DNA from: Myxococcales bacterium
GTDB lineage: Bacteria; Myxococcota_A; Polyangia; Palsa-1104
Reading direction: 5' to 3'
DNA length: 64,000 nt
Assembly: GCA_003170275.1 (NCBI GenBank)
Contig: PNAM01000114.1
Span: forward strand, 30,286 to 94,285
Under the pieces are notes generated by a model that had not been told where the DNA came from, did no database searches, and worked only from the letters and a program-made list of their open reading frames with translations. Position 1 is the first letter of the stretch. Every line of letters begins with the position of its first letter. Positions 48,899 to 58,837 of this stretch are shown here, one piece after another. The position numbers and the translations under genes were made by a program.

Positions 48899-51746
48899 GG
48901 TAGGTCCCGTCAGCCAGGCCCTGGAGGATGAGCTTGTCGGCGAGCTGCGTCGCCGGGGCACCGTTGTATGGCTCGACAAAGACGCAAGCTACTCGCCGTT
49001 TGTCGACGGTCTTCTTGCGCGCCATCGCGCGGGTGACTTCGCGGTGCCAGTCGTCGCCTTCCGCGGCAGCTTCCTCGACGTGCTGTTCGCGCTCGAGCCG
49101 CACGGGAGCGGGCTCGACAACTTGCCGCTGCTCATCCACATGCCCGGCCACAACGAGGAGACGATCCGCAAGACGCCGGTCCTGGAGCTGTACGAGCCCG
49201 GCTTCCGCTTTCGCAAGTTGCTCGACACCCTGGTGCGCGACACTGCACGTGGCCGGGTTGCTCCCGACGAGCTGGAGAGGTTTCTTGCCGGCGGCGGGTT
49301 CACGCTCGCCGATGCCGATTCGTGGCTCGCGCAGCAGGTATCGACGGAGCGGGAGGGACTCGCGGCACGGCTCGAGCACGTCGGGCCGGCGGTGGTCCTC
49401 GACGGCCTCATCAACAAGAACAAGCTCTTCTCCGAACGTGTTGTCACAGATGCGAACATCGAGGCTATCAAGGCGTATCTCTATCGCCATACCGGCATCG
49501 ACGATGCTTGGCTCGTTTTCTTCGGTGCAGATCCCAAGGCGAATGTGGCCACGAACGTGGCCTCGGCCTTCATCGGCTGGCTCCTCACCGTCGAGTACGT
49601 GCACGATCTCACGCGCAAGCCGCATCTGGCCGCGCTCCAGCCGCTTGCCGCCCTGCCATCGCAGCTCGTCGCAGCTTGCCGCGATCTGGTCACGCATCTT
49701 CGGACCAAGCACCCCGACAGCTACGCGACGCTCGCCGACGATGTCGAGCTGCGCCTCGACGAGGAGCTACACGCCATCCGTCCCGAGGATCTCGGCCGCG
49801 TCGATACGTTCAGGATCGAAGAAGCGCGCGTCCTCGACGCCGCTATTGCCGCGCTGAAGGCCGGCGCCTGGGCCAAGGCACGCGACTGGGCCGCCGTTCG
49901 CAGCGGCGACGCCTCGTTCTGGCTGCAACGTGATCAGGCTCGTCGCTGGACATGGACGCTCGTCGGTGAGGCGGCCGAGTTGGGTGCGCTTCTCTCGTCC
50001 CGTGTACGCCCGCTCAAGAATGCGCGCACCCTCGAAGAGGGCGTCCAGCTTTATGCGGAGGTGGCCTATGTCGTCGACCACGCGCACCGGCGGTTCGAGC
50101 AGAAGCGTCTCGCGCTCCTCGAGCCGATGCTGCCAAACTTCGGCGACCTCCAAGCTGTGGTAGGCGCTCTCCGTCGCCTGTACCGCACGTGGGCCGACGA
50201 CGTCGCCACCGACTTTACGCGCCTGTGTCGCGAGGACCGCTTCCTCCCCGGCACGTCGTTCCAGCAGCGCGCCCTCTACGACCAGGTGGTTCACCCTCTC
50301 CTCGATGGCAGCGACAAGGTCGCCTACTTTCTCATCGACGCGTTCCGCTACGAGATGGCGACCGAACTCGTCGAGGAGCTGTCCGGTCCAGGGACGGTGG
50401 TCGACCTCAAACCACGCCTCGCCGAGCTACCGTCGATCACCTCCGTCGGGATGAACGTCCTGGTGCCTGTGGCCAAGGAGGGCCGGCTCTCGCTGTCCGG
50501 CAGCTTCCAAGGATTCCGTACCGGCGAGTTCACGGTGAAGAAGCCCGAGGATCGCGCCCGCGCCGCCGGCATGCGCAGCGTCGGAAAACCCGCCTTACTG
50601 CTCAAGCTCACCGAGGTGTGCGACGCTGACCAGAGCGGCCTCTCGAAGCGCGTCGCGCAGTCTAAGCTCGTCGTCGTGCATAGCCGCGAGATCGACGACG
50701 CCGGCGAGGCCAACGTCGGCCTCGCGACCTTCGAGACGACGCTCCGGCAGCTCCGGGCCGCGTGGCACCGACTACAGAGCGTGGGCATCAAGCAGTTCGT
50801 GTTCACAGCCGACCACGGATTCCTGCTCCTTGACGAGACCGTCGAGACCAAACCCTACGGCAAGAAGACCGACCCTCATCGTCGGTACGTGTTGGCCGCC
50901 GAGCCTCGAGCCGAGAGCGGGACGGTCACCGTCTCCCTGTCCTCGCTCGGCTACGACGGGCTCGAGGGGCATCTGCTCTTCCGGGAGGACACGGCGGTCT
51001 TTGCAACGGGCGACGGCGGCGCGACCTTCGTGCACGGAGGCAACAGCCCCCAGGAGCGCATCATCCCGGTGCTGACGGTGACGCGGAAGCGTGCTGAGAC
51101 GACGAGCCTCAGCGCCTACCTCGTTCAGGCGGAGGCGCTTGGAGACATCCTCGGTCTTCGTCGCCTGCGCTTGCGCGTCGCACACGCGCCGATGCCGCAG
51201 GGGAGCCTCGGATTTGTCGCGTCCGCCAATGTTGGCGTCGGTCTCCGTGTGCCAGATCGGCCTGACATCAACACCGTCGTCAAGGATGTCGGGGGCGGAG
51301 CCCAGCTCCGCGGAAGCAAGCTCCAGATCCCGGTGCGCGACGAGTGGACCGAAGTCGTGTTCGCGCTCGAAGGGGCGCGTGATGAGCGTGTGCGCGTCGA
51401 GGTCTTCCACCCCGAGGGCATCGAGCGCGTTACGCCGTGCACGCTCGACGCATGGTTTGGCGTCGACGGCACGTCGACGGCACGATCGGCTGGAGCATCC
51501 GCCGCCGCGCCCTCGACGCTGGACTGGCAGGCGGCCTTCACTGATGAAGGCGCGCTCAAGGTCTTCGTTCACCTCGAGAAGCACGGCTCAATCACCGAGA
51601 GCGAGATGACCCATGTGCTTGGCTCGCCGCGCGCTTTCCGTCGCTTCTCGGTCGACTTCGAGGCACATGCCGCGAAGGTACCGTTCAGGGTTCGTATCGA
51701 GACGGGCGAAGCGGGCAAGCGTTACGTTCGAGAGGGTGACCGATGA
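48891..51746 (+). CDS. pglZ: BREX alkaline-phosphatase-fold protein PglZ
   Basis: A 951-residue protein from a GTG that overlaps the pglX stop. The PglZ core starts around VAYFLIDAFRYEMATELVEE, with the metal-site aspartate in LIDAFRYEM. ADHG at 640-643 is a conserved metal motif of the alkaline-phosphatase superfamily. The N-terminal 400 residues are helical, and the C-terminus ends in a beta and winged-helix-like part (SITESEMTHVLGSPRAFRRF). PglZ is essential to all BREX types. A longer frame from 48840 is shadow of the pglX end. Confidence 0.92.
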
Positions 51747-53053
51747 GTAGCCAAAGGGACCGTGAGCACATCTTTGAACGCCTCCGCTCCGGCGTGGTGC
51801 CCGAGCGTGGCCTGGAGACGTTTGCCGTCGGTATCGACCGCCAGCGGGCGGAGATCGGGCGGCTCCTCGATCTCGCCGCCTCTGGAGAAGGGGTCTTCAA
51901 GTTCCTCCGAGGTGGATACGGATGCGGCAAAACATTCATGGCCCGGCTCGCGGTCCACGATGCGCAGGCGCGAGGTTTTGCGACGAGCTTCGTTGTCGTC
52001 TCGGACAACGATCTGCACTTCCATAAGTTCGACGACGTGTACCGGAAGGTGGTCCAAGAGCTGGGGACCAGTTCGTGTCCACGCGGAGCCCTCGGCGACG
52101 TGATCGACCGCTGGATTGCCAAGGTCGAAGACGCGCTGATCGAGGGAGGCGCCGACGAGAACGCTTCCGACTTCGATGAGAGAGTGCAGAAGCGGATCGC
52201 GGAAGATGTTACGTCTCTGACAGGTGGCAAGGCGCCCGAGGATCTCGGCCGTGTCCTCCGCGAGGTTTTCAAGCTGAAGCAGGCCGGACAAGTACGTGAG
52301 GCAGGGGCGCTCATGTCCTGGCTTGCCGGCAGTGAAAACGTCAGCGCCTCGGAGAAGAAGGCGGCAGGGATCAAGGGCGACATCACGAGCACGGACGCGA
52401 TGGCCTATCTCCAGGGTGTCCTGGAAGTCGTAAAGGCCGCGGGCTACAAGGGCCTTGTCATCGTCATTGACGAGGCCGAGACGATCCTGCGGATGCGAGG
52501 AGATGTTCGCGGCAAGTCGCTGAACGGCATCCGCCAGATCATCGACGCTGCCGATCGTTACAAGGGTCTGCTCTGGGTCTTCACGGGCACGCCTGAGTTC
52601 TTCGATACGCGCCGAGGCGTGGCGGGGCTTCAGCCGCTCCACGACCGCATTCGCTTTCAGGTAGAAGCCGGGCTTGTTTCGATGCGCCAACCGCAGCTCG
52701 AACTAAAGCCGTTCGACCGGGACCGTCTCAAAGACGTGGGCCTCCGCCTTCGCCAGTTGTACCCGATGGGCGATCCAAACATCGTCGCTCAACGAGTGAC
52801 GCCGGAGGTCATCACCGCCAAGGTGGACGAGGTGACAAGGGGTTTCGGCGGCGACGTCGGCATCGTGCCCCGGCAGTTTCTTCGGAGCCTCGTGAATCTC
52901 TTCGACGTGGTGGCTGAGAACCCGGACGCCCAGCTCCCAGAACCACCGAAAACCGTCGTTGAAGAGCGGGCTGCGGAAGGCAAGAAGCCGTACGAGTATG
53001 AGCCGGAGCCGGGCGACGACAAGGGCTACACGCCGACCCCCGTGGAGTTCTAG
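51743..53053 (+). CDS. brxD: BREX ATP-binding protein BrxD
   Basis: A 436-residue P-loop protein. RLRSGVVPERGLETFAVGID is the family opening, Walker A is GGYGCGKT (57-64) and Walker B is LVIVIDEAET near residue 245. RGFGGDVGIVPRQFLRSLVN fits the C-terminal AAA lid. The tail is acidic and proline-rich (YEYEPEPGDDKGYTPTP). BrxD is found in types 2 and 6 with brxHI. The ATG overlaps the pglZ stop by four bases. Confidence 0.9.
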   Translation: MSSQRDREHIFERLRSGVVPERGLETFAVGIDRQRAEIGRLLDLAASGEGVFKFLRGGYGCGKTFMARLAVHDAQARGFATSFVVVSDNDLHFHKFDDVYRKVVQELGTSSCPRGALGDVIDRWIAKVEDALIEGGADENASDFDERVQKRIAEDVTSLTGGKAPEDLGRVLREVFKLKQAGQVREAGALMSWLAGSENVSASEKKAAGIKGDITSTDAMAYLQGVLEVVKAAGYKGLVIVIDEAETILRMRGDVRGKSLNGIRQIIDAADRYKGLLWVFTGTPEFFDTRRGVAGLQPLHDRIRFQVEAGLVSMRQPQLELKPFDRDRLKDVGLRLRQLYPMGDPNIVAQRVTPEVITAKVDEVTRGFGGDVGIVPRQFLRSLVNLFDVVAENPDAQLPEPPKTVVEERAAEGKKPYEYEPEPGDDKGYTPTPVEF

Positions 53054-53055
53054 CG

Positions 53056-53142
53056 ATGCTGAAGTCGGGGTTCACGTTCACGATCGAAACGCCGCCGCAG
53101 TTCGACCACTTTCTCAAGACTGTTGGCGAGACTGGGACGTGA
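53056..53142 (+). CDS. Candidate 28-residue peptide between brxD and brxHI
   Basis: A tiny frame that starts two bases after the brxD stop and whose own stop overlaps the brxHI GTG by four bases (GTGA). It reads MLKSGFTFTIETPPQFDHFL and then KTVGETGT. The tight fit at both ends suggests a translated coupling peptide or a shortened gene remnant, but no ribosome site is seen. Confidence 0.35.
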   Translation: MLKSGFTFTIETPPQFDHFLKTVGETGT

Positions 53143-55274
53143 GCGCGTTCGCCCGCTATCCGCCCAGACTCCAAGAGGCGATCGTCTCGCGGTTGGGATG
53201 GACCTCGCTACGCCCCGTCCAAGAGCTTGCAAGTGAGGCCATCCTCGATGGAAAGAACGCCGTCATCCTGGCTCCGACCGCGGGCGGCAAGACGGAAGCT
53301 GCGATGTTCCCCGTTCTCGCCAATCTGATGGAACGCGAGCCCGAGGGCATCGGTGCAATCTATATCGCGCCTATCAAGGCGCTGCTAAATAACCAAGAGG
53401 AGCGCCTCGGCACATACACGGAGATGATCGGGTTGCGGCGCTTTGTCTGGCACGGCGACGTATCCGATAGCGCGAAGCGAGCGTTCGTGCGTGAGCCGAC
53501 TGAGCTGTTGATGACCACACCCGAATCGCTCGAGGTGATGCTCCTCTCGTCACGCTCACCTGTGGCGAAACTCTTCCGCGATCTTCGTGTCGTAATCATC
53601 GACGAGATCCATGCGCTTGCGGGCACAGACCGCGGCGCACACCTCGCCTCGGTCATCGAGCGCCTCGTGCCACTGGGCACCAACGACGTTCAACGAATTG
53701 GGCTGTCTGCAACGGTCGGCAACCCCGAACAGATCCTTGGGTGGCTGCAAGGAACCTCGAAGCGCGGCGGTGTGGTCGTCGACCCGCCCAAAGCTTCGGG
53801 CAAGCGAGACCTATACATCGGACTGAAGGGTTCCGTGGCGGATCTCGCGCAAGAAGCCGCCACACGGGCGGTTGGGAAGAAGAGCCTGTTTTTCTGCCAG
53901 TCGCGGGCGCTCACGGAAAGTCTTGCCGAGCGGATGCGTGGGCGGGACATCGACGTGTTCGTCCACCACAGCTCGGTGTCTCTCGAGGAGCGCAAGGCTG
54001 CTGAGGCGCGCTTTCACCACGGGACCAACGCTTGCATCGTCTGCACGTCGACTCTTGAGCTAGGTATCGACGTTGGCGATCTCGATCTGGTCTTCCAGGC
54101 CAACGCACCGTCGACGGTCTCGTCATTCCTACAAAGGATGGGACGAACGGGGCGGCGGGACGGCACAACGGCCAACGCAACGTTTCTGTGCGAGGATCCA
54201 GAGGCCGTTCTTCAGGCAGTCGCGCTTGTCGAGCTGGCACGCGAAGGATGGGTGGAGTCGATCCCGAACGAAGGTCGATGCTGGCCAGTGCTAGTACATC
54301 AACTCCTCGCGCTCTCTCTCCAGTTCGGTGCGATTAGCGCCGAGAGGTGCTGGGCGCAGCTCTCCAAAGTTCCCGACTTTCACGCAATCCGGCGCGACGA
54401 GTTCGATGCCGTGGTCGATCACATGAAGGGCCATGACTTTCTGTTTGAGGCGGGCGGGCTATTATCGATGGGCCAGCACGCCGAGCGGATCTTCGGGCGC
54501 AAGAACTTCATGGAGCTGTACGCCGTGTTTTCGAGTCCTATTCTCTATCGCGTACTGACGCAGGCTGGAAGGGATCTCGGTTCGCTCGAGCAGAACTTCG
54601 TAGATCGTCTCGTTGAGAACATGTCGTCTTTCCTGCTCGGTGGCCGAGCATGGACAGTCGAACGCGTGAGCCACGATGATCGCGAAGTGAAGGTGCGCGA
54701 AGCCCCCGGCGGGCAGAAGCCGAGCTGGGGAGGTTTCTTGCCACAGCTCCTTGGTCACGAGCTGTGTCAGAGGATGAGGAAGGTCATCGCCGACGAGACG
54801 GCTTACCAATATGTCGAGCCGGCCGCGGCGAGGTCCATTCGGGAGCGCCGCGAAGATCTCGGCCCGCTTCTCCGGGTAGGCGGACTTGCAGTTCAGCTTG
54901 ATGGTGCGGTGGCGCGATGGTGGACCTTCGCTGGCGGGCGGATCAATCACACGCTCCGCTACGGCCTCGAGTGGACCAGCGGCTGGAAGATCGTCGCTGA
55001 CAACTTTCTTCTCCGCATCGAAGGAGACGGCGTGACCCACGAGACCGTACGGGCGGCGATTGGGCGGATAGCTCCCGCAGAGTTCTGGCGCGCGGCCGAA
55101 ACCCGGCGCGCGCTGCTTTCGCGCTTGCCCGAGTATCGCCTCAGCAAGTTTCAGGATGCACTACCCGAGCCGATGGCACTGGAAATGATCGGCAGTCACC
55201 TGCTTGACATCGAGGGCGCGGTCCGTTGGATGAGCATGGACGCTGGCAAGGACCGCGGAGTGGCGACTCCATAG
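53139..55274 (+). CDS. brxHI: BREX superfamily 2 helicase BrxHI
   Basis: A 711-residue Lhr-like DEAD/H helicase. WTSLRPVQELASEAILDGKN precedes Walker A LAPTAGGKTE (44-53), Walker B is VVIIDEIHALAG, motif III is IGLSATVGNP and motif VI is LQRMGRTGRRDG. The intact set argues for ATP-driven unwinding. The start GTG was chosen for the natural N-terminus SAFARYPPRLQEA; the longer frame upstream overlaps brxD. BrxHI is the last gene of the BREX locus. Confidence 0.9.
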   Translation: MSAFARYPPRLQEAIVSRLGWTSLRPVQELASEAILDGKNAVILAPTAGGKTEAAMFPVLANLMEREPEGIGAIYIAPIKALLNNQEERLGTYTEMIGLRRFVWHGDVSDSAKRAFVREPTELLMTTPESLEVMLLSSRSPVAKLFRDLRVVIIDEIHALAGTDRGAHLASVIERLVPLGTNDVQRIGLSATVGNPEQILGWLQGTSKRGGVVVDPPKASGKRDLYIGLKGSVADLAQEAATRAVGKKSLFFCQSRALTESLAERMRGRDIDVFVHHSSVSLEERKAAEARFHHGTNACIVCTSTLELGIDVGDLDLVFQANAPSTVSSFLQRMGRTGRRDGTTANATFLCEDPEAVLQAVALVELAREGWVESIPNEGRCWPVLVHQLLALSLQFGAISAERCWAQLSKVPDFHAIRRDEFDAVVDHMKGHDFLFEAGGLLSMGQHAERIFGRKNFMELYAVFSSPILYRVLTQAGRDLGSLEQNFVDRLVENMSSFLLGGRAWTVERVSHDDREVKVREAPGGQKPSWGGFLPQLLGHELCQRMRKVIADETAYQYVEPAAARSIRERREDLGPLLRVGGLAVQLDGAVARWWTFAGGRINHTLRYGLEWTSGWKIVADNFLLRIEGDGVTHETVRAAIGRIAPAEFWRAAETRRALLSRLPEYRLSKFQDALPEPMALEMIGSHLLDIEGAVRWMSMDAGKDRGVATP

Positions 55275-55353
55275 GATCTTGAGCGAACATGCGAACATGC
55301 GCAACTGAGTGGGGTCTTAGCTAGCTAACGTTCGAAGGATTCAGGGGGGCTGA

Positions 55354-55746
55354 ATGCAGGCGCTGTGCGTACGTCAACCCTTCGCGGAGCTGATCGCGAG
55401 AGGGATCAAGAAATGGGAGATCAGGAGCTGGAGGTACGATCCGCCACCCTCACCGCTTTTGATCGTTGCCTCCTCGCAATGGGCAGTGGGTCGACACCCA
55501 TTCATGGAGCGATATGGTCTCACCGACGCTGACTGTCCGCGTGGGCTCGCCGTTTGCACCGTCGATGTGGTGCAGTACAAGCAGACCAGCGAGGGATTTT
55601 CTCGGGCTGCTTGCTGCGATGTCAGCGACTTCTCGATCGCGTGGGTGCTCCGCAATCCCAGGCGCGTTCAGCCGGAGAAGGTCAAGGGCAGGCTCATGCT
55701 TTTCGAGGTCGATGACAAACTGATCCGCCGCGCTGGCAGCAGATAG
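55354..55746 (+). CDS. ASCH-domain protein
   Basis: A 130-residue protein. MQALCVRQPFAELIARGIKK, then WEIRSWRYDPPPSPLLIVAS, are the signature of the ASCH domain, an RNA-binding/nuclease-type fold related to PUA. GLAVCTVDVVQY is the next strand. Some ASCH proteins are ribonucleases or bind modified bases. A strong ribosome site (AGGGGGG) precedes the ATG. It follows brxHI by 79 bases and so may be a BREX add-on. Confidence 0.8.
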   Translation: MQALCVRQPFAELIARGIKKWEIRSWRYDPPPSPLLIVASSQWAVGRHPFMERYGLTDADCPRGLAVCTVDVVQYKQTSEGFSRAACCDVSDFSIAWVLRNPRRVQPEKVKGRLMLFEVDDKLIRRAGSR

Positions 55747-55748
55747 CT

Positions 55749-56276
55749 ATGGCCGTCGGCTTCACCAGCTCCACCTGTTGCGATGGCGTCGTCGAGTGGT
55801 GCGACACGTGCGGTGGGCGCTCGGGGCCGCTGATCGGCACGGCCGGGTGCCGCGGGTCGGTCTGGGCCGACGATGTCGCACGCCAGCTCGGCGTCGCGCG
55901 AGCGTGGCCCGAGTGCGGAGCCAAGGCGCTGGAGATCGCGATCCACAAGGTGCTCGATCTGACCCGAGACGCGCGAGCGCATGATTGGACTCGCGCGTCA
56001 CTGTCACAAACGCGCGGGGAGACAAGAACTGGTGCGGGCGGTAACCGAGTCTCCAGAGTGCCTTTCGCAAGAGCCGCTCCGGCGACGTGTGCCGGCTGGG
56101 GATTCGAGACATCTGTTGAGATCGTGTCAATCCCATTCGCGCACAGGATGATCTTGTCCCGCTTCAGGGGACGTTTTGAGCAGCGCATTCGCGCTGAAGT
56201 CGACCAAGATTGTTGGACGGTGGCTGAGAAGGGCGGGGCCGTCAACTCGAAGTCTGGCCGGATGAGCACTCGCTGA
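55749..56276 (+). CDS. Cys-rich small protein with a replaced C-terminus
   Basis: The first 80 residues (MAVGFTSSTCCDGVVEWCDT, WADDVARQLGVARAWPECGA) are a close relative of the gene at the right end of the window. After RDARAHDWTR the text departs from that relative and runs antisense to a vsr remnant, so the 3' end has been lost to a rearrangement. The CC, CDTC and C pattern suggests metal binding. The frame remains open but may not make a useful protein. Its start is two bases after the ASCH stop. Confidence 0.55.
   Translation: MAVGFTSSTCCDGVVEWCDTCGGRSGPLIGTAGCRGSVWADDVARQLGVARAWPECGAKALEIAIHKVLDLTRDARAHDWTRASLSQTRGETRTGAGGNRVSRVPFARAAPATCAGWGFETSVEIVSIPFAHRMILSRFRGRFEQRIRAEVDQDCWTVAEKGGAVNSKSGRMSTR
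56025..56136 (-). pseudogene. Truncated very-short-patch-repair endonuclease (Vsr) gene
   Basis: The minus-strand text MGLTRSQQMSRIPSRHTSPE and RLLRKALWRLGYRPHQ is the start of a Vsr/DUF559-type endonuclease. The core with the catalytic acids and the FWHGH stretch is missing. The frame then enters the antisense of the neighbour. Vsr normally repairs T:G mismatches next to a C5 methyltransferase; none is here. It marks a rearrangement point beside the BREX locus. Confidence 0.68.
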
Positions 56277-56338
56277 TCGCTGGATCAGGTTACCAACCCA
56301 AACGAGACGAACGCAGTCACGACCAGGCGATGCCGGGA

Positions 56339-57811
56339 TCAGGCGGTGTTCCGAGGCGCATCATCCCCTACCAGTTCTTGGAGCCTTTTCAGCGCAGCAA
56401 CGGTGGCGTCAGAAGTAGCCGAATCGGTACTGCAAAGCGCCCCCAGCTTCAGCGATGAGTTCCGTCCAATACGCTGAAATCGTCCGTATACCTGCTGCAA
56501 CACTAGAGCGCTCCCAGGGAGATCATAGAGGACGGCCCAATCCACATAGGCGAGCGCGACACCGCTCATTGCCGCAATAGTGGCCAGAAGCACACCGCCC
56601 TCCTGTTGGAGTCTCCTGATGCTCAGCAAGCGCTCTTCGAGATTCATCCCGCCGTGGAGTAGACACGCGTCGATCCCTCTTTCCTCTAGCTGCGTTTGGA
56701 GATAGTAGAGGGTCGACTTGTATTCCATGAGAACGCAAGCCGCTCTTGGCGCGCCGCCGGAGCGGCTCGTCGCCGCTAGCTTTGCCGCGAATGCCTCGAA
56801 CTTCGAGTCTACGACGGCGGATGATTCCAGTTCGAGAAGGCAGTCACTTATCGCGGCAATGAGATCACCACGCTCTCGGGGCACAAGGGCCGGAAGACTA
56901 CCCGTGTCTTCGCCCTCGACGAATTCATCGCCGTCTTCGCGGAGCGGCTCTGGTGCTCCCACAACGCTCTTCAACAATCCTCGAAGTCTTTCCTCAAGCG
57001 CCGCTGGGCTCGACCTCATGGACCGCACCAGTTGCGCGCCAACCAGTGACGAGCCGTCGGCTGTTCCCATCAATTTCTTGATCACCTCCACTTCGGAGCG
57101 CAAGCGACTCTCCGCTGGATTTTCTCGAAACCAAATCAACTCTAGTTGAGGGGGAGGCACTGAGGCCCACGGAACTCCGCTGCTGCGTTCGACCTCCGAG
57201 AGGCTCCACTTGGTAACTGTCAGCGCTTCGAACTCAGATGCGGTGGCGCCGTTCGGCATCGGCACGAGCACAGGAAGAACCTCGTCGATGCCCGTAGTCG
57301 CGAGTAGCAGAAGTCGAGTATTGGCCGATGACGCTACAATCCGGCGAACTACCTCCAATCGAGCACCTCTCAACAGATGGGCCTCGCTTGCTACGACAAG
57401 CGACCACGGCACAGATGCAAGACTCGAAGCGACGTCTTCTTGTCTCGCAAAATCGATGCTTAGGACGAAGACTCCCTCCGCGCCCCATGCCGTCGAGTTC
57501 CCAGGCATGGCGTCCTGCATCTCGCGGTATCGAAAGCGATCAACGGCACACGCCTCCACGCCAATAGTGGACAACACGTGAAGCGTCTGCTCCTGTAGAG
57601 CCTTCGGAACAAGCACCAGTACTCGTGAGTGAGGATCAGAGATCCTCACACGCTCGACAACGTACGCCGCTGTAATGGTGGAACCGAGTCCGACGTCCGA
57701 CTTGAGAAGATGTCTTCGTCGCTCCGGGTTGGCGAAAAACTCAGCAATGAATGTCGCTTGGTGCGGAAGCGGGCTGCGCCGCTGAGGGGGAAGATCATCG
57801 GGCCGGGTCAT
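56339..57811 (-). CDS. SNF2-like helicase with degenerate ATPase motifs
   Basis: A 490-residue two-lobed SF2 protein. Lobe 1 should have the motif DEVGLGKT but shows SDVGLGST (38-45), with Ser in place of the ATP-binding Lys. The DEAH box reads SEAH (142-145), with Ser for Asp. Lobe 2 looks intact: VLMEYKSTLYYLQTQLEERG, LLATIAAMSG and motif VI QQVYGRFQRIGR. An intact lobe 2 and conserved overall fold argue against a plain pseudogene, so it probably binds DNA or partner without hydrolysis. Its start overlaps the upstream CBS-HEPN gene by four bases (ATGA). Confidence 0.7.
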   Translation of the reverse strand: MTRPDDLPPQRRSPLPHQATFIAEFFANPERRRHLLKSDVGLGSTITAAYVVERVRISDPHSRVLVLVPKALQEQTLHVLSTIGVEACAVDRFRYREMQDAMPGNSTAWGAEGVFVLSIDFARQEDVASSLASVPWSLVVASEAHLLRGARLEVVRRIVASSANTRLLLLATTGIDEVLPVLVPMPNGATASEFEALTVTKWSLSEVERSSGVPWASVPPPQLELIWFRENPAESRLRSEVEVIKKLMGTADGSSLVGAQLVRSMRSSPAALEERLRGLLKSVVGAPEPLREDGDEFVEGEDTGSLPALVPRERGDLIAAISDCLLELESSAVVDSKFEAFAAKLAATSRSGGAPRAACVLMEYKSTLYYLQTQLEERGIDACLLHGGMNLEERLLSIRRLQQEGGVLLATIAAMSGVALAYVDWAVLYDLPGSALVLQQVYGRFQRIGRNSSLKLGALCSTDSATSDATVAALKRLQELVGDDAPRNTA

Positions 57812-58683
57812 TTGGCGTCTCCGACGCGGCCGCGGACTTCGGCCTGCTTCGCCTTGAGCAACAGCCAGTTGCGATGCTCACTGAGCGTCTCGTGATCGCG
57901 CAACATGATTTCTCGCTTGAAGTGAAATAGATCGTTTCTAAGGTCGCAAATCTCCTTCAGCTTCGCTGCTGTCCTGGGTCGATTGCCGCCCAAGAGTGGT
58001 TCAAAGCGTGACCAGTTTTCTCCGTGCGCGATGATCAGGCGGTAGTTGTCAAAGGTCATTTCTTCGAGCGTCTTTGGAACCTTGTCCGCCCCGTACAGTT
58101 TGCCGAGACTGCGCTCGGCACACTTGCTCAGTTCATGTGGATCGACAGCGAGACGGATCAGCGCACGGAGGGCCAATTCGATTTCCGACACCATCACAAA
58201 AGGACTGGCCACGCGATAGAGGTAGCGCAGGAAGTCCATTGGCGTCAGGACGCCTTGGAGTTTTTCCGGGGAGCCAATCAGGATGCCGTTGTCGCGGTCC
58301 ATCGCGTCGAAGACCTGCTGCATCTCTGCAGTAACTCGCGCAAATTCGAACGTCTCCAAGAATTCTTCGACTTTCAGATCGCCGGGGGCGCATTTCTGCT
58401 GCGACAAGTCTTGCCATGAGTACGCCGCGATCGCCTTCGCGAAGGAGCGGTACGAGAAGACCCCCAGCACTTCATCCCCTGCTACGACGGGGGCCTGTGA
58501 GTATCCATGTTGGCGGAGCTGGGCGATGGCGTCTCGGGCGGTGGTGTCTGGGGAAAGAACAAGCAGACGCTGGGTGGCAGGGATGATGCGGTTGATGCGG
58601 TGGAATAGCTCCGACACGAGATCAAGCTCGCGCGAGACGCTTGGCTCGTCGAGAACTCGAAGATGCCCGCTTGGCTCGGTCAC
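57808..58683 (-). CDS. Tandem CBS-domain protein with a HEPN-like C-terminus
   Basis: A 291-residue protein from a GTG. Residues about 38-160 hold two CBS units (LVLSPDTTARDAIAQLRQHG and MDRDNGILIGSPEKLQGVLT), which in other proteins bind adenosine nucleotides or SAM. The C-terminal 125 residues are helical and carry RNDLFHF at 249-255, fitting the R-x4-H catalytic motif of HEPN ribonucleases. Longer upstream frames (to 58917) look non-coding. Translation is coupled to the helicase-like gene. Inference: nucleotide-sensing toxin or nuclease. Confidence 0.68.
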   Translation of the reverse strand: MTEPSGHLRVLDEPSVSRELDLVSELFHRINRIIPATQRLLVLSPDTTARDAIAQLRQHGYSQAPVVAGDEVLGVFSYRSFAKAIAAYSWQDLSQQKCAPGDLKVEEFLETFEFARVTAEMQQVFDAMDRDNGILIGSPEKLQGVLTPMDFLRYLYRVASPFVMVSEIELALRALIRLAVDPHELSKCAERSLGKLYGADKVPKTLEEMTFDNYRLIIAHGENWSRFEPLLGGNRPRTAAKLKEICDLRNDLFHFKREIMLRDHETLSEHRNWLLLKAKQAEVRGRVGDAK

Positions 58684-58837
58684 GGCAATCCGTGGGAAGG
58701 ATACCGGAAGCCTGCACGCTCGAATAGAGGAAAGGCGCTCGGCAAGATCGGGTAGCTGCGCGCGGCCGATTGGCCGACGTTCGGAAAATCGACTCAATAG
58801 GAGCCTCGTAGAGCGACGATCTCGGGTCGGGGGTCTA

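Noticed and set aside
56025..56136. An intact Vsr endonuclease
   Set aside because: Only the first 37 residues match. The catalytic part is gone.
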